A DNA stretch of 38,005 nucleotides from Candidatus Poribacteria bacterium (GTDB lineage: Bacteria > Poribacteria > WGA-4E > UBA9662). The translations under genes were made by a program, and so were the position numbers. The stretch covers positions 1 to 38,005 of the forward strand of contig DTUY01000011.1 of NCBI GenBank assembly GCA_012963885.1, in the 5' to 3' direction. The first letter of the stretch is position 1; each line of letters starts with the position of its first letter. Positions 16,701 to 25,528 of this stretch are shown here, one piece after another. Below the pieces are notes generated by a model, which saw only the letters and a list, made by a program, of their open reading frames with translations, was not told the DNA's origin and searched no databases.

Positions 16701-19700
16701 CCACCCCGATGGACACTCCCGGTGAACGTGATATTATCATTACCAATATTGATAATCAACTGACAACTCTTAAAAATGGGTATACGTATAACGAAATTTC
16801 AAGCATCTCTGTTGAAGGAGCACCCATTTTTGTCAAAATTGGTGAATCAGCTAATCTGAACGCCATTGGATATGAAACAAACGGTCAAGAAGTCCAGTTG
16901 ATAGAAACGCCTTTGTGGAATATTCAATCGGGTGCAGATATTGGCATTTTGACGCAGTTTGGCAAGTTTACGGCACGCGAACGAGGCACAGTGAAGGCTG
17001 AAATTGTCTACAAAGATATCTTAAAGACTTTTGAGATCATCGTGGTATCAGGCGATACTGCCCAGATAACATTGGATGCTGAACCCGAAATTGTTACTAG
17101 GGATGAACGTGCGAGCACAAAAATTACCGCATTGGTGATTGATAGTATAGGAAATCCAGTGCTTAATGAAACTGTTACCTTTCAGGCTGACTCAGGGGGT
17201 TTTTCGGAAGTAATCAACAGAGGAGATGGAGGATATGTGACAATTTTCACCCCTGTTAATTCAACCAAGCTTGGCGAAATGACGATTTATGCCAGTGCAC
17301 CAAATGGGCGAAATGGAGCAGTTGTTATCGATCTGCGTGCAAGAGTCGAAAGGTTAGTCATTGAAGCTGAAGATAATCAGATTGTCGCTGATGGGTTTTC
17401 AAGCACCAAGTTAGCCATTAGAGCAATTGATATCTATGACAAACCTGCACCAGATAAAATTATGGAAGCTACCACAAACTTGGGACATATATTGCCTATC
17501 CGAGATAACGGAGATGGTACATACACGTCAACCTACACTGCGAATACCACCACAGCTGGAAAGGCAAAGATCGTTGTTAAAACCGAGTTTGATATTCAAG
17601 CTTTAACCGAGATTCGTCTTATTGGAGGTTCAACAACCAATATTGAACTTGGGATATCCGAATCCCAGCTGCCTGCTGATGGAAAATCAACCGCGCAACT
17701 CCGTGTAAAAGCAATTGATGTATATGGTAATCCCGTTGTTAACGAGAATATTATCTTTGAACTGAAGCCGGAACTTCATTCCGGTAAAGTGGAGAATTTG
17801 ATTAATCATCAAGATGGCAACTATGTTGCTGAATACATCACCGGAACTGCCGTAGGAGAAGTAGAGATACGTGCTAAAAGTTCTTACGGAGTATTTGATC
17901 AAAAATCAATCCGTTTAACACTTGGAGATAAGGCGGATTTTCAACTCAGTATGGATCCGCCAGATGCAGTTGCTGACGGTGTTACCCCAGTTGACTTAAT
18001 CCTGAATGTTACTGATCCACACGGCAATACCATCCCGAATCTGAGCATGGCCATGGACGTCAGTAGTGGAAGGATCATTAGAACCATTGATGCTATTGGT
18101 AACGATAACTATCGTGGGACTTACATTCCTTCAACCTCCACAACTCCTCTCAAAGTAATTGCTACTCTCTCCAATGCGGGAAATACGGTTGTGTCAGAGC
18201 CAATGATCTTGAAACTACTGCCCGGTCCGCCAAGTCCACTCCAAACTGAGATTGTTATTGAGGCTGATGAAAACGGTCAACCCATAGCTCCACCAGCTGA
18301 CGGAGAAGAACAGGTGATGGCAACCGCAATCATAAGAGATAAACATCGCAATCCAATCCCTGATCTTGAAATCAAGATTGAATCGGAAACGATCAATGTG
18401 TCGGAAAACGTTCAACTTGTCGGTGAAGAGGGGCGTGTGCCTTTCAAGATGAGTTCCAGTATAGCTGGAGAGCAGTTGATCCATATCAAAATCCCTCAAA
18501 TTCCCAACTTTGATTACGTTGAGTTTGTGCGATTTAGTTCTCCTAAGATAACCGATATCAATTTTATGGATTTGCCGGATGAAATTAGCGGAGATGGCAT
18601 TACGGAAACCAAACTTATGTTTACGGCAAAAAACAACGAAGGTTACCCAATTTCAAGGGCAACTATAGAGGTGACATCGACGGCAGGATCGGTTACCAGT
18701 CCAGCAGAAGAAGTATCTTCGGGGCTCTATCAGGCAACACTGACTGCTCCCAACCGAGCTGGATTACTTACTATCGGTGCGTCACCGTCTAGTCAAATCC
18801 ATACCTTAATTTTGAATGCTCAAAAATTAGTTAATATTAAAGTATTGCCTGGCGATGTTTCGCCGGTGCAATCTTCGGTGGAAGTTTTTCCTGATAGGAT
18901 TTTAGCTAATGGCATGAATGCCGCTATGATTTTAATCACATTGGTTGACAAGCTCGGGAGTCCAATTCCAAACCGGAAAGTCACCATCAAGGCAAAATCA
19001 CCAAATGTCGATATCGAACAGGTTGAAATCGTTCAATCGAAAACACTAACAGATATGAATGGCACAGCGATGGGCGAGATCCGTTCATCAGATGTCGGTC
19101 AAATTACAATCTCTGTAGAAGACAGCACAGTTCCTAACTATTCGAGACAACTGATAGCAAATCCGGTAATCACCGCGATTAGGCCAGTTGCCTATTCTCT
19201 TACTGTGATAGCTACACCTTCAAGCTTGCCTGCCGATGGATTATCCGAAGCTGAGATAGCGATTCAGATTCTAGATGCGTCAGATAATCCACTTGAGTCT
19301 GGTGAGGTGACGTTAACAGCAGATGCTGGAACCATCACCGAAACTGCCAAGAATCTGGGTTACGGAAACTACTCGGCTGTTTTTTTGGTTCCCAGTTTAC
19401 CACAGATTATCACCATTGCAGCTGAGACTGAAGATGGCTTAACGGGAACAGGAGAGATAACAATTGAAAAGACAGATTTTACTGATCCCAGTTTTACTGC
19501 TAAAACTGTCAACACAACAACAATTGTGCTGAAATTCAATGAAACAGTTAAAGGTGGTGAAGGTGATATTGATAATTGGACGGTTAACGACAAACCGATA
19601 TCATTTTTTAGTGGTAAAGGGAATGAGTTTACCATTACCCTTGCCGCACCAATTCAAACAGGGGATCAACCGTTTGTGCAGTATATCGGTGTTGCCGATA

Positions 19701-22700
19701 ATCCAATTAGGGATCTGTCAGGCAATGAAGTTGATCCCAGCCGAAGAATTATTCAGGCCCAAGATGGTATTTCGCCTTCCTATACGGCTAGAGTGATCGG
19801 AGAGAATTCGATCGAGATCGCATTCTCAGAACCGATTATGAATCCAAGTAAAGATGGCTGGCGAATTAGGTTGGAAGGATATGGCGACTTGGAAGTTACT
19901 AATTTTAATCGAACCGATAATTTCGGTTTGATATGGAATCTTGAAATTAGTGTAGAAGATGGGGCTGCAGAAATACTTCGTCGTGGTGAACCGCCAGTTG
20001 TAACGTTCTCGACAGAAAACGGGAAATTAACAGATAGGAATGGAAACCCACCAATCTTGGATCCGATAAGAGCACAACCAAATGACGCACCGGTTTTAAA
20101 ACTGAAGAATACCAGAAACGCTATTCTTCGCGAAAATCCGGTCAATTTTTCCATGTCAGAAGGCAAGCAACTGGTAATTTTTGTAGAAGGGGAAGACAAA
20201 AATAATGATGAGTTGACGTTTGCAGTCAGTGAACTTGAAGATAGCGAATTCGAACAGGTTGATAAAAACCGCTATAAATTCATATACGAACCTTCGTTTC
20301 AAACGGTGACAGCCTATGAACAGAGTGGTGTAGTCAAGACGGTTACTTTCTCCTTAACTGACTCGGTTTTTAAGCAAATACAGTCTGCAAAATTCATCGT
20401 TAATAACTTAAGTCAAGCAGCTCAAATTACATTAAGTGCCGCTAAGAATCTGCTTCTTGCTGAAGAAACTTCAGAGACGGAAGTCGTTGCTACGGTAAAA
20501 GATGCTTTCGGGAAACCTGTAATTGATGAACGGGTGATGCTAACATCTGACGATTTCGAGGTTGAAATGGAACATCAGCTCAGAGGGAAGTACTCAGCAA
20601 TTTATAGAGCCAGTAATATTGTAGGGGTAGTTGTTTTAAGCGCGACGACTTCCAACAAGGTTTCAGCCAAAACAGGAGTCAAACAGTTAAATAGCCAGCC
20701 TGATAACATCAAACTTATTGCTGAGATAACCGAATTGCCGGCTGATGGTATAGTTGGAACAACTTTGGTTGTCAGTGTTCGTGATACCAAGAATCGACCT
20801 ATTAGTGATGCTGAGGTTGAATTTGACACCCCTCAAATTGGTTCTATATCTGAAGTTGAAGCGCAAGGTAGTGGACGCTATATCGCTAAATATACAACGG
20901 GTGAGATCGATAGCCCCGCGGTTAGCTTTCCAATTACGGCCTCTGTTTCATTAAACAAAGTAGTTTTGTCTGCTTCAGTCGATCTCAGTTTAAAAAGGCC
21001 TAACCGAGTACCAACGCTGGTGGTTCTTGATATGAAAAGCAAAGAAATAGAAGATGTAATTGCTCCGGTTACTGAAGGAGATTCCATCACTTTAAGTCTC
21101 AGCGGGATCGATCCGGATGGGGATCAAGTTCGTTTTTCAGTTGAGGGACTGCCCCCCAACGCTCAGTTAGATCAAGATGGCGTCTTCTTCTGGCAAACAA
21201 GGAGTGACGCTGTTCAAGGAAAAGAAGGGTCAAAAACATTTCCAATTCTCTTTCTGGCTACTGATAGCTTGGGAGGATCGACCTCTAGGGAAATATTGAT
21301 TGAAGTTAAGCACAAAAGTTCAGCAGAGCGGTTGCTAATTTTTGCCTATCCGGATTCGTTAGTGGCGGGAGAAAATATCAGTTCAATGATCACTATGATC
21401 CTGACGGATGAAAATGCAGTTCGACTTGAAAACGAAGCGATTAAGATCGAAACTCATCTCGAAAGGGAATTGAAAGACACGGATAAAGTAACTGAAAAAG
21501 AAGTCAAACCTGATACTAATGCCGAAGTAGTGGAAAAAGATAAAATGGCAGAGGTTTTACCTCCAAAAGACCGAGAACTTAAGGTGAAAGAGGTGGGAAA
21601 TGGTGTCTATACAATAACCGTTTCACCGAGTATTTCTATTGGTTTGCTGCAGATTCGTGCGATGGTACCAAATACATCGGTATCTGCAACTGCTAATTTA
21701 CGAATCCTACCAGGAGCAGTTACCAAGCTGATCATTAATGATCCAGTTCAGCCAAAGCAACTCGGTGCAGGTCAATTATTACCTTTTTTTGCTTCAGGCC
21801 GAGATCAGTTTGATAATAAAGTTGATCTATCTACGGCATTGAAGTGGGAAGTCACAAATGGTGTCGGCAAAATTTCAGTTGATGGTGTCTTCACTGCTAT
21901 AAAAGCTGGAAAAGGAAAGATCTTGGTCAGCTATAAAGAGTTTAAACAGGAATCTCCAGAGATCACGATTACAGCTGGTGACCTGTCGAATATTATTATA
22001 TCTCCAGCTATTTTGGATATCGAAATTGGTCAGATTGTAGCCTTTCAAGTTGTTGGGACAGATCTGTATGATAATCCCGTCGTGGTTGATCAAGCGGCGG
22101 TTAAATGGGCAATTAGTGCCTATGAAAAATCGGTTGAACTTGGTCAGTTTAAAGGTGGAATGTTGACGCCCAAGAATCTAGGGATTGGTGACATCACCGC
22201 CACACTTAATGGTTTAGTAGCAAAGTTACCAAAAATTCAAATCGTCAAGGGGCAAGTCAAGAATATAGAGATCCTTCCCAAAGAACCGATATCGCTGATA
22301 GCTGGTGAGAAAAAGATTTTTCATGTCATAGGACGAGATTCAGCGGGCAATCAAGTCAGCGTTCCACAAGAAAAGGTGTTATGGAAAATTGTCGGTAATG
22401 CGATAACAGATGCTGGTGGCATTGATCTAGGCTTCAAATCGAATGTTGCCTCATTCCAAGTGACAGCAAAACATGTTGGTATAGGGCAAGTGCAGCTTTC
22501 TGTCGGTGAAGCCAAGGGAAACTCAACAAAAATAACGGTCACTCCAGCTAAGCTGGCTATGCTTAAAATCATGCCAATGAATGCTAACTTAGTAGCTGGC
22601 AGTGAAAAAAAATTCAAGTTAGAAGGACTCGACTTATACGGAAATATAACAAAAACACCAGTAGAAAAAAAATGGAAAGTGATTGGTGGTGTTGGTCAAA

Positions 22701-25528
22701 TAAAAAATGATGGTACCTTTACTGCTCGAAGGCAAGGTGTCGGACAAGTGCAGGTAGAAACGGATGGATTTATTCAATTATCCGGTCAAGTCACAGTGCG
22801 ACCAGGAGAAATTCAAGACATCAAAATCTTCGCAGACAAGAAAATTACCGATGGATCGGTTAGTTTGTCTGTAGGAGAATCTATCCAGTTTGCAGGTATC
22901 GGACATGATAAGAATAAGAATGAAATTGATCTCGATGAACCGAAATGGCAATTAGAAGGAAAGATTGGAAAAATCGCCGGTAATGGTAAATTTACCGCAC
23001 TTAACGCTGGGATGGCAACATTACGTTTAAATTATAATAATTTTAAACAGGCTGCGGTCAAGATCTTTGTGGATAGTCCCCTCTACTTGGAGATGATAGA
23101 TGTTGGTGGTGGAAGAAGCCAAGAAATAGCATTTCCGATTTTTATTCGACCTCTTGGCCCCGAAATTGGTGAAATCACGGCTGAAACTTCGCTTGTTTTC
23201 CCAAGCAATCTGCTTAAGTTCATCATGTTGTCAGGTAAAGGTGTTAAACAAGTAAGTGCGACGTCAGTCGGCAATCAACTCGATTTAAAGTTCACAATAA
23301 CACCATCATTTGGTGCCAAAAACGGTACTTTTCGGATAGATCTTATTTTTTTCGTCTTACCCACTGCTGCTGACTTGGCAACTGGTGAAATAACCACCAA
23401 AGATATTTCGCTTGTGCTTTCCAAAACAAACAGAAAATTGGGTGAAACCAAAGTTCTATCTTCTGGACGCTTCACCGTACTTGCAAACATAAAACTGGAA
23501 CTCGATGGTGTATCATTGGCACCGAGTCAGTCTGGAGTGATTGAACTTAAGCTTCGTAAACCTGATTTTAAGATCTCAAAAGGTCAGATTCTTATTAAGA
23601 CAGTGCCCAACATTAAGATTTTAGCATTTAACTTAAATAAAGTATTTGCCGAGACAATGACGGTTGCAAAAATTGCTAATGGGATTCTACTTAAAGTTAA
23701 CCAGAATCCACCAAATGCGGAACAGGTTGGAACCATCGAAATTGAGATACCTAAAAAATTAGACCCGAATACAAAAAACGAAATTAAGATTGAAGCAGAG
23801 ATGTATGCTAACGAAGAATCCAAATATGGTATCGTTCTGCAATTGGGACGGATCCAGATCATCGATAAAATTGCCCCGATTGGATCAATTTCAGTTAACA
23901 AGGCTAACATATATACTATCGATCAACTAGTTGTACTGAATGCCGCAGCGGCCGATGTTGGGTTCGGTGTTGAATCGATGCGCTTCAAGAATGACGAAGA
24001 TTTTAACCCATCTGATCAGGAGATTAAGTGGATCAATTTTTCTCCGAAAGAAGCGGACAGTACTAGTCACAAATGGAAGCTATCGGATGGCGAGGGCATT
24101 AAAACAGTTTTTGGCCAGTTCCGGGATTTCGCTGGTAACGTAACGACAACCCCTCTTTCAGACCAAATCATCTTTGATCAGACAGCACCCATTGGATCAA
24201 TATCAATTGTTGGGGATCGAACCAGACAGGCAGGAATCACAATTAAATTTGCAGCTTCTGATGAACTTTCAAACATGAAGGAGGTTGGTGAGGTAAGGTT
24301 AAGAAACGAGGAGGATGATTTCAGTGACAAGGATTGGAAACCGTTTGGCGATCAGGTTAAGTGGGAAGTGCCTTCTGGCGAAGGAATCCGCACGGTATTT
24401 GCTGAATTTCGGGATGGTGCTGGCAACGTTTCTGACGTGGCATCAGATTCTGTTGAATTTGATGATTTAGCACCAGAAGTGGTTTCCTTTACTCCGGATG
24501 GTACAGAGGAATTTGTGCAGGTCGATGCTATTATATCAGTAGAGTTCAGCGAAGAGGTACAAATCGATGAGCAATATCTAGTAGTGTCCAGTGATAAAGT
24601 TGATAAAATTCGGGGCGAGATCCGCATAGACGCAAATCATGTGACTTTCGTATCGGATGAAATCTTTAGAGATGTTGAGGAAATTTCGGTCTTAATCAAG
24701 TCCGGGATACCGGATCTTATCGGAAATCCTGTGGCTGAGGAGGTATCATGGTCGTTCTCTACCGGTGTCGGCGTTTTTCCTGGTGACACCAACAAAGATG
24801 GAGAAGTCAATGCAGCAGACATCATTCCAATAGGTCGTTTCTGGAGGGAAAAAGGTGAGCCAAGACAGGAAGCTACAACAAACTGGGTTCTTCAGACGGC
24901 AAAACCATTCAAAATTCAGCTAGCAACGATTGCGGATGCTGATGGTAACGGTATTGTAGACGCGGATGACATCGTACCGGTTGCTCTAAACTGGATGAAG
25001 AAAATCAGTGAACCGCATGCTGTACCAGGAGGCAACGAAGAAGAAACTGAAAATGTTGAAGAAGAAGTTAATGTTGCACCTGGAAATTTTCTTGATTTAG
25101 ATCCAAACATATTAAGTATCTATCAACAAATGCATGAGAAGCTATTAGATCTCCCAGGCGATATTGAAGGCGTTGTTGCGTTACGCAATTTTGTAGCGGA
25201 TCGAATTCTATCGTTGGAAGCACTTACTATTCCTGTAAAAAATGAGCTTTTGGTGAATTATCCCAATCCGTTCAATCCCGATACTTGGATTCCATTTCAG
25301 ATCTCAACCGGTTCGGAAGTTATTCTAACAATATACAATCTGCAAGGGCAGATTATCAGGCAAATAGATCTTGGGTTCAAACCAGCAGGATTCTATGTCC
25401 GAAAGGATCGAGCAATCTATTGGGACGGCCGGAGTCAGAATGGTGAGCGAGTTGCCAGCGGTATTTATGTCTATCAGTTGCGAGCTGGTGATTTTTCGGA
25501 ATCCCGGAAACTTGCCCTCATTAAGTAA
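13724..25528 (+). CDS. Giant exported multidomain surface protein (LVIVD propeller, Ig-like repeats, cohesin-like and dockerin-like modules, C-terminal sorting domain)
   Basis: One uninterrupted frame of 3,934 codons. A signal peptide (hydrophobic core about residues 9-26) marks export. In order, with approximate residues: LVIVD-type propeller repeats (30-620), IPT/TIG (625-712), an ASH-like domain with FGEVLLG (714-816), a second IPT/TIG (937-1023), a Big_2-like domain (1025-1110), eight invasin-type Big_1 repeats with PADG-like starts (1111-1917), SwmB-like calcium-type domains (1917-2122), a cadherin-like domain (2119-2230), three more Big_1-like repeats around an Ig domain (2230-2655), about five Big_2-like repeats (2659-3115), two cohesin-like modules (3117-3382), two Ig repeats (3384-3580), a Big_5-like domain (3580-3683), dockerin-like calcium loops (3687-3763) and an FlgD-like sorting domain from NYPNPFNPDTWIPF (3845) to the end. 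An adhesin or scaffold is inferred; no enzyme domain is visible. There is no Shine-Dalgarno before the ATG. It overlaps uvrA tail to tail by 8 nt. Confidence 0.9.
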   Translation: MKFRNSVFRLIIVAVLLLSFSQVVTGQQSVNLQKIAGSSGAINALHHLENHLYVGAGAQIMRLDVTDPSSPILESTVSLDDQVRAMAVTGNIVYAAIGFSGLQIVDFSNRTSPILRSLIDTPDFATDLAVDDERIYVADRFGGLRIIYVTDLDNPIEVAAISLSKKATSIELANQLLYVTVADEDLTIIDVRQPIRPQIVIRFDDVNAKRVRVVGNRLYAAAGKEGLKVFDITIPEVLTEVPHNLVTGEVADISIGRTSFHTFAYVMDLEFGVRAILIDEGIDQFKEFGLYETSEQMRAIGGVTDDIFVSNGKSTIDILKIDPDFKNIKRLAHWYTLGSAYDIEVLDDMLYVANAANGMATIKIDNTTGKFRLVESQKRIETGRVWKHVKVFGNYIYATDGNFIIVAIARADSPYLVSQYQTSYAQSVTGHGSLAYIARSSMGVEIVDVSDLGNPQRIAILDTPGSAQDISVSRNFAYLADGEGGFQVLGIDPPRLPQLIASLPDSSGGFSKRIEMSEDLVIMADGFGGVRVVDVFNPAVPREISRFNTSSFVQDLYIEDNLVFLVDSGQGVKVIDISDLTNPTEIASYETAGTAFGLTKVGNHIFVADDTNGIVVLVLEKISSSPPFINRLSTRTGLKTGNSEMRIYGKNFLNGLGVFFGENAAKSVSVVSNQEIQLKTPVGDLGTVDITVRNPDGQIARFPSVFSYIPTEPKLELTVDQIDFGEVLLGAENPTSKSFVILNQGSGDLHVDRISPPSLAFKIEPAPPFQIQPDKSRKIKITFLPKVIFGLKDVLNIFSNDPNSPSKIPLTGNVRGAANTFTVSGFGRHQTKSLTDEVLEDAEMLEGHEVSVTNLKNGLSLMAITQQVPGQPNYSVTFHKIGLKESINTEFIVQANNEIQVEVFLHGESRGTFTQAVKEEHLSARAMQFDFVIPFSPPTITAVSNLVTGKSNGGSNTQVQIHGTSFRQGLSVQIGKQLVGEIKTISSELIEITTPMDTPGERDIIITNIDNQLTTLKNGYTYNEISSISVEGAPIFVKIGESANLNAIGYETNGQEVQLIETPLWNIQSGADIGILTQFGKFTARERGTVKAEIVYKDILKTFEIIVVSGDTAQITLDAEPEIVTRDERASTKITALVIDSIGNPVLNETVTFQADSGGFSEVINRGDGGYVTIFTPVNSTKLGEMTIYASAPNGRNGAVVIDLRARVERLVIEAEDNQIVADGFSSTKLAIRAIDIYDKPAPDKIMEATTNLGHILPIRDNGDGTYTSTYTANTTTAGKAKIVVKTEFDIQALTEIRLIGGSTTNIELGISESQLPADGKSTAQLRVKAIDVYGNPVVNENIIFELKPELHSGKVENLINHQDGNYVAEYITGTAVGEVEIRAKSSYGVFDQKSIRLTLGDKADFQLSMDPPDAVADGVTPVDLILNVTDPHGNTIPNLSMAMDVSSGRIIRTIDAIGNDNYRGTYIPSTSTTPLKVIATLSNAGNTVVSEPMILKLLPGPPSPLQTEIVIEADENGQPIAPPADGEEQVMATAIIRDKHRNPIPDLEIKIESETINVSENVQLVGEEGRVPFKMSSSIAGEQLIHIKIPQIPNFDYVEFVRFSSPKITDINFMDLPDEISGDGITETKLMFTAKNNEGYPISRATIEVTSTAGSVTSPAEEVSSGLYQATLTAPNRAGLLTIGASPSSQIHTLILNAQKLVNIKVLPGDVSPVQSSVEVFPDRILANGMNAAMILITLVDKLGSPIPNRKVTIKAKSPNVDIEQVEIVQSKTLTDMNGTAMGEIRSSDVGQITISVEDSTVPNYSRQLIANPVITAIRPVAYSLTVIATPSSLPADGLSEAEIAIQILDASDNPLESGEVTLTADAGTITETAKNLGYGNYSAVFLVPSLPQIITIAAETEDGLTGTGEITIEKTDFTDPSFTAKTVNTTTIVLKFNETVKGGEGDIDNWTVNDKPISFFSGKGNEFTITLAAPIQTGDQPFVQYIGVADNPIRDLSGNEVDPSRRIIQAQDGISPSYTARVIGENSIEIAFSEPIMNPSKDGWRIRLEGYGDLEVTNFNRTDNFGLIWNLEISVEDGAAEILRRGEPPVVTFSTENGKLTDRNGNPPILDPIRAQPNDAPVLKLKNTRNAILRENPVNFSMSEGKQLVIFVEGEDKNNDELTFAVSELEDSEFEQVDKNRYKFIYEPSFQTVTAYEQSGVVKTVTFSLTDSVFKQIQSAKFIVNNLSQAAQITLSAAKNLLLAEETSETEVVATVKDAFGKPVIDERVMLTSDDFEVEMEHQLRGKYSAIYRASNIVGVVVLSATTSNKVSAKTGVKQLNSQPDNIKLIAEITELPADGIVGTTLVVSVRDTKNRPISDAEVEFDTPQIGSISEVEAQGSGRYIAKYTTGEIDSPAVSFPITASVSLNKVVLSASVDLSLKRPNRVPTLVVLDMKSKEIEDVIAPVTEGDSITLSLSGIDPDGDQVRFSVEGLPPNAQLDQDGVFFWQTRSDAVQGKEGSKTFPILFLATDSLGGSTSREILIEVKHKSSAERLLIFAYPDSLVAGENISSMITMILTDENAVRLENEAIKIETHLERELKDTDKVTEKEVKPDTNAEVVEKDKMAEVLPPKDRELKVKEVGNGVYTITVSPSISIGLLQIRAMVPNTSVSATANLRILPGAVTKLIINDPVQPKQLGAGQLLPFFASGRDQFDNKVDLSTALKWEVTNGVGKISVDGVFTAIKAGKGKILVSYKEFKQESPEITITAGDLSNIIISPAILDIEIGQIVAFQVVGTDLYDNPVVVDQAAVKWAISAYEKSVELGQFKGGMLTPKNLGIGDITATLNGLVAKLPKIQIVKGQVKNIEILPKEPISLIAGEKKIFHVIGRDSAGNQVSVPQEKVLWKIVGNAITDAGGIDLGFKSNVASFQVTAKHVGIGQVQLSVGEAKGNSTKITVTPAKLAMLKIMPMNANLVAGSEKKFKLEGLDLYGNITKTPVEKKWKVIGGVGQIKNDGTFTARRQGVGQVQVETDGFIQLSGQVTVRPGEIQDIKIFADKKITDGSVSLSVGESIQFAGIGHDKNKNEIDLDEPKWQLEGKIGKIAGNGKFTALNAGMATLRLNYNNFKQAAVKIFVDSPLYLEMIDVGGGRSQEIAFPIFIRPLGPEIGEITAETSLVFPSNLLKFIMLSGKGVKQVSATSVGNQLDLKFTITPSFGAKNGTFRIDLIFFVLPTAADLATGEITTKDISLVLSKTNRKLGETKVLSSGRFTVLANIKLELDGVSLAPSQSGVIELKLRKPDFKISKGQILIKTVPNIKILAFNLNKVFAETMTVAKIANGILLKVNQNPPNAEQVGTIEIEIPKKLDPNTKNEIKIEAEMYANEESKYGIVLQLGRIQIIDKIAPIGSISVNKANIYTIDQLVVLNAAAADVGFGVESMRFKNDEDFNPSDQEIKWINFSPKEADSTSHKWKLSDGEGIKTVFGQFRDFAGNVTTTPLSDQIIFDQTAPIGSISIVGDRTRQAGITIKFAASDELSNMKEVGEVRLRNEEDDFSDKDWKPFGDQVKWEVPSGEGIRTVFAEFRDGAGNVSDVASDSVEFDDLAPEVVSFTPDGTEEFVQVDAIISVEFSEEVQIDEQYLVVSSDKVDKIRGEIRIDANHVTFVSDEIFRDVEEISVLIKSGIPDLIGNPVAEEVSWSFSTGVGVFPGDTNKDGEVNAADIIPIGRFWREKGEPRQEATTNWVLQTAKPFKIQLATIADADGNGIVDADDIVPVALNWMKKISEPHAVPGGNEEETENVEEEVNVAPGNFLDLDPNILSIYQQMHEKLLDLPGDIEGVVALRNFVADRILSLEALTIPVKNELLVNYPNPFNPDTWIPFQISTGSEVILTIYNLQGQIIRQIDLGFKPAGFYVRKDRAIYWDGRSQNGERVASGIYVYQLRAGDFSESRKLALIK

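Noticed and set aside
13724..25528. Idea that the giant gene is a polyketide or non-ribosomal peptide synthase because it sits near fab genes.
   Set aside because: It has a signal peptide and only beta-rich extracellular repeat domains; no KS, AT, adenylation or carrier motifs are present.
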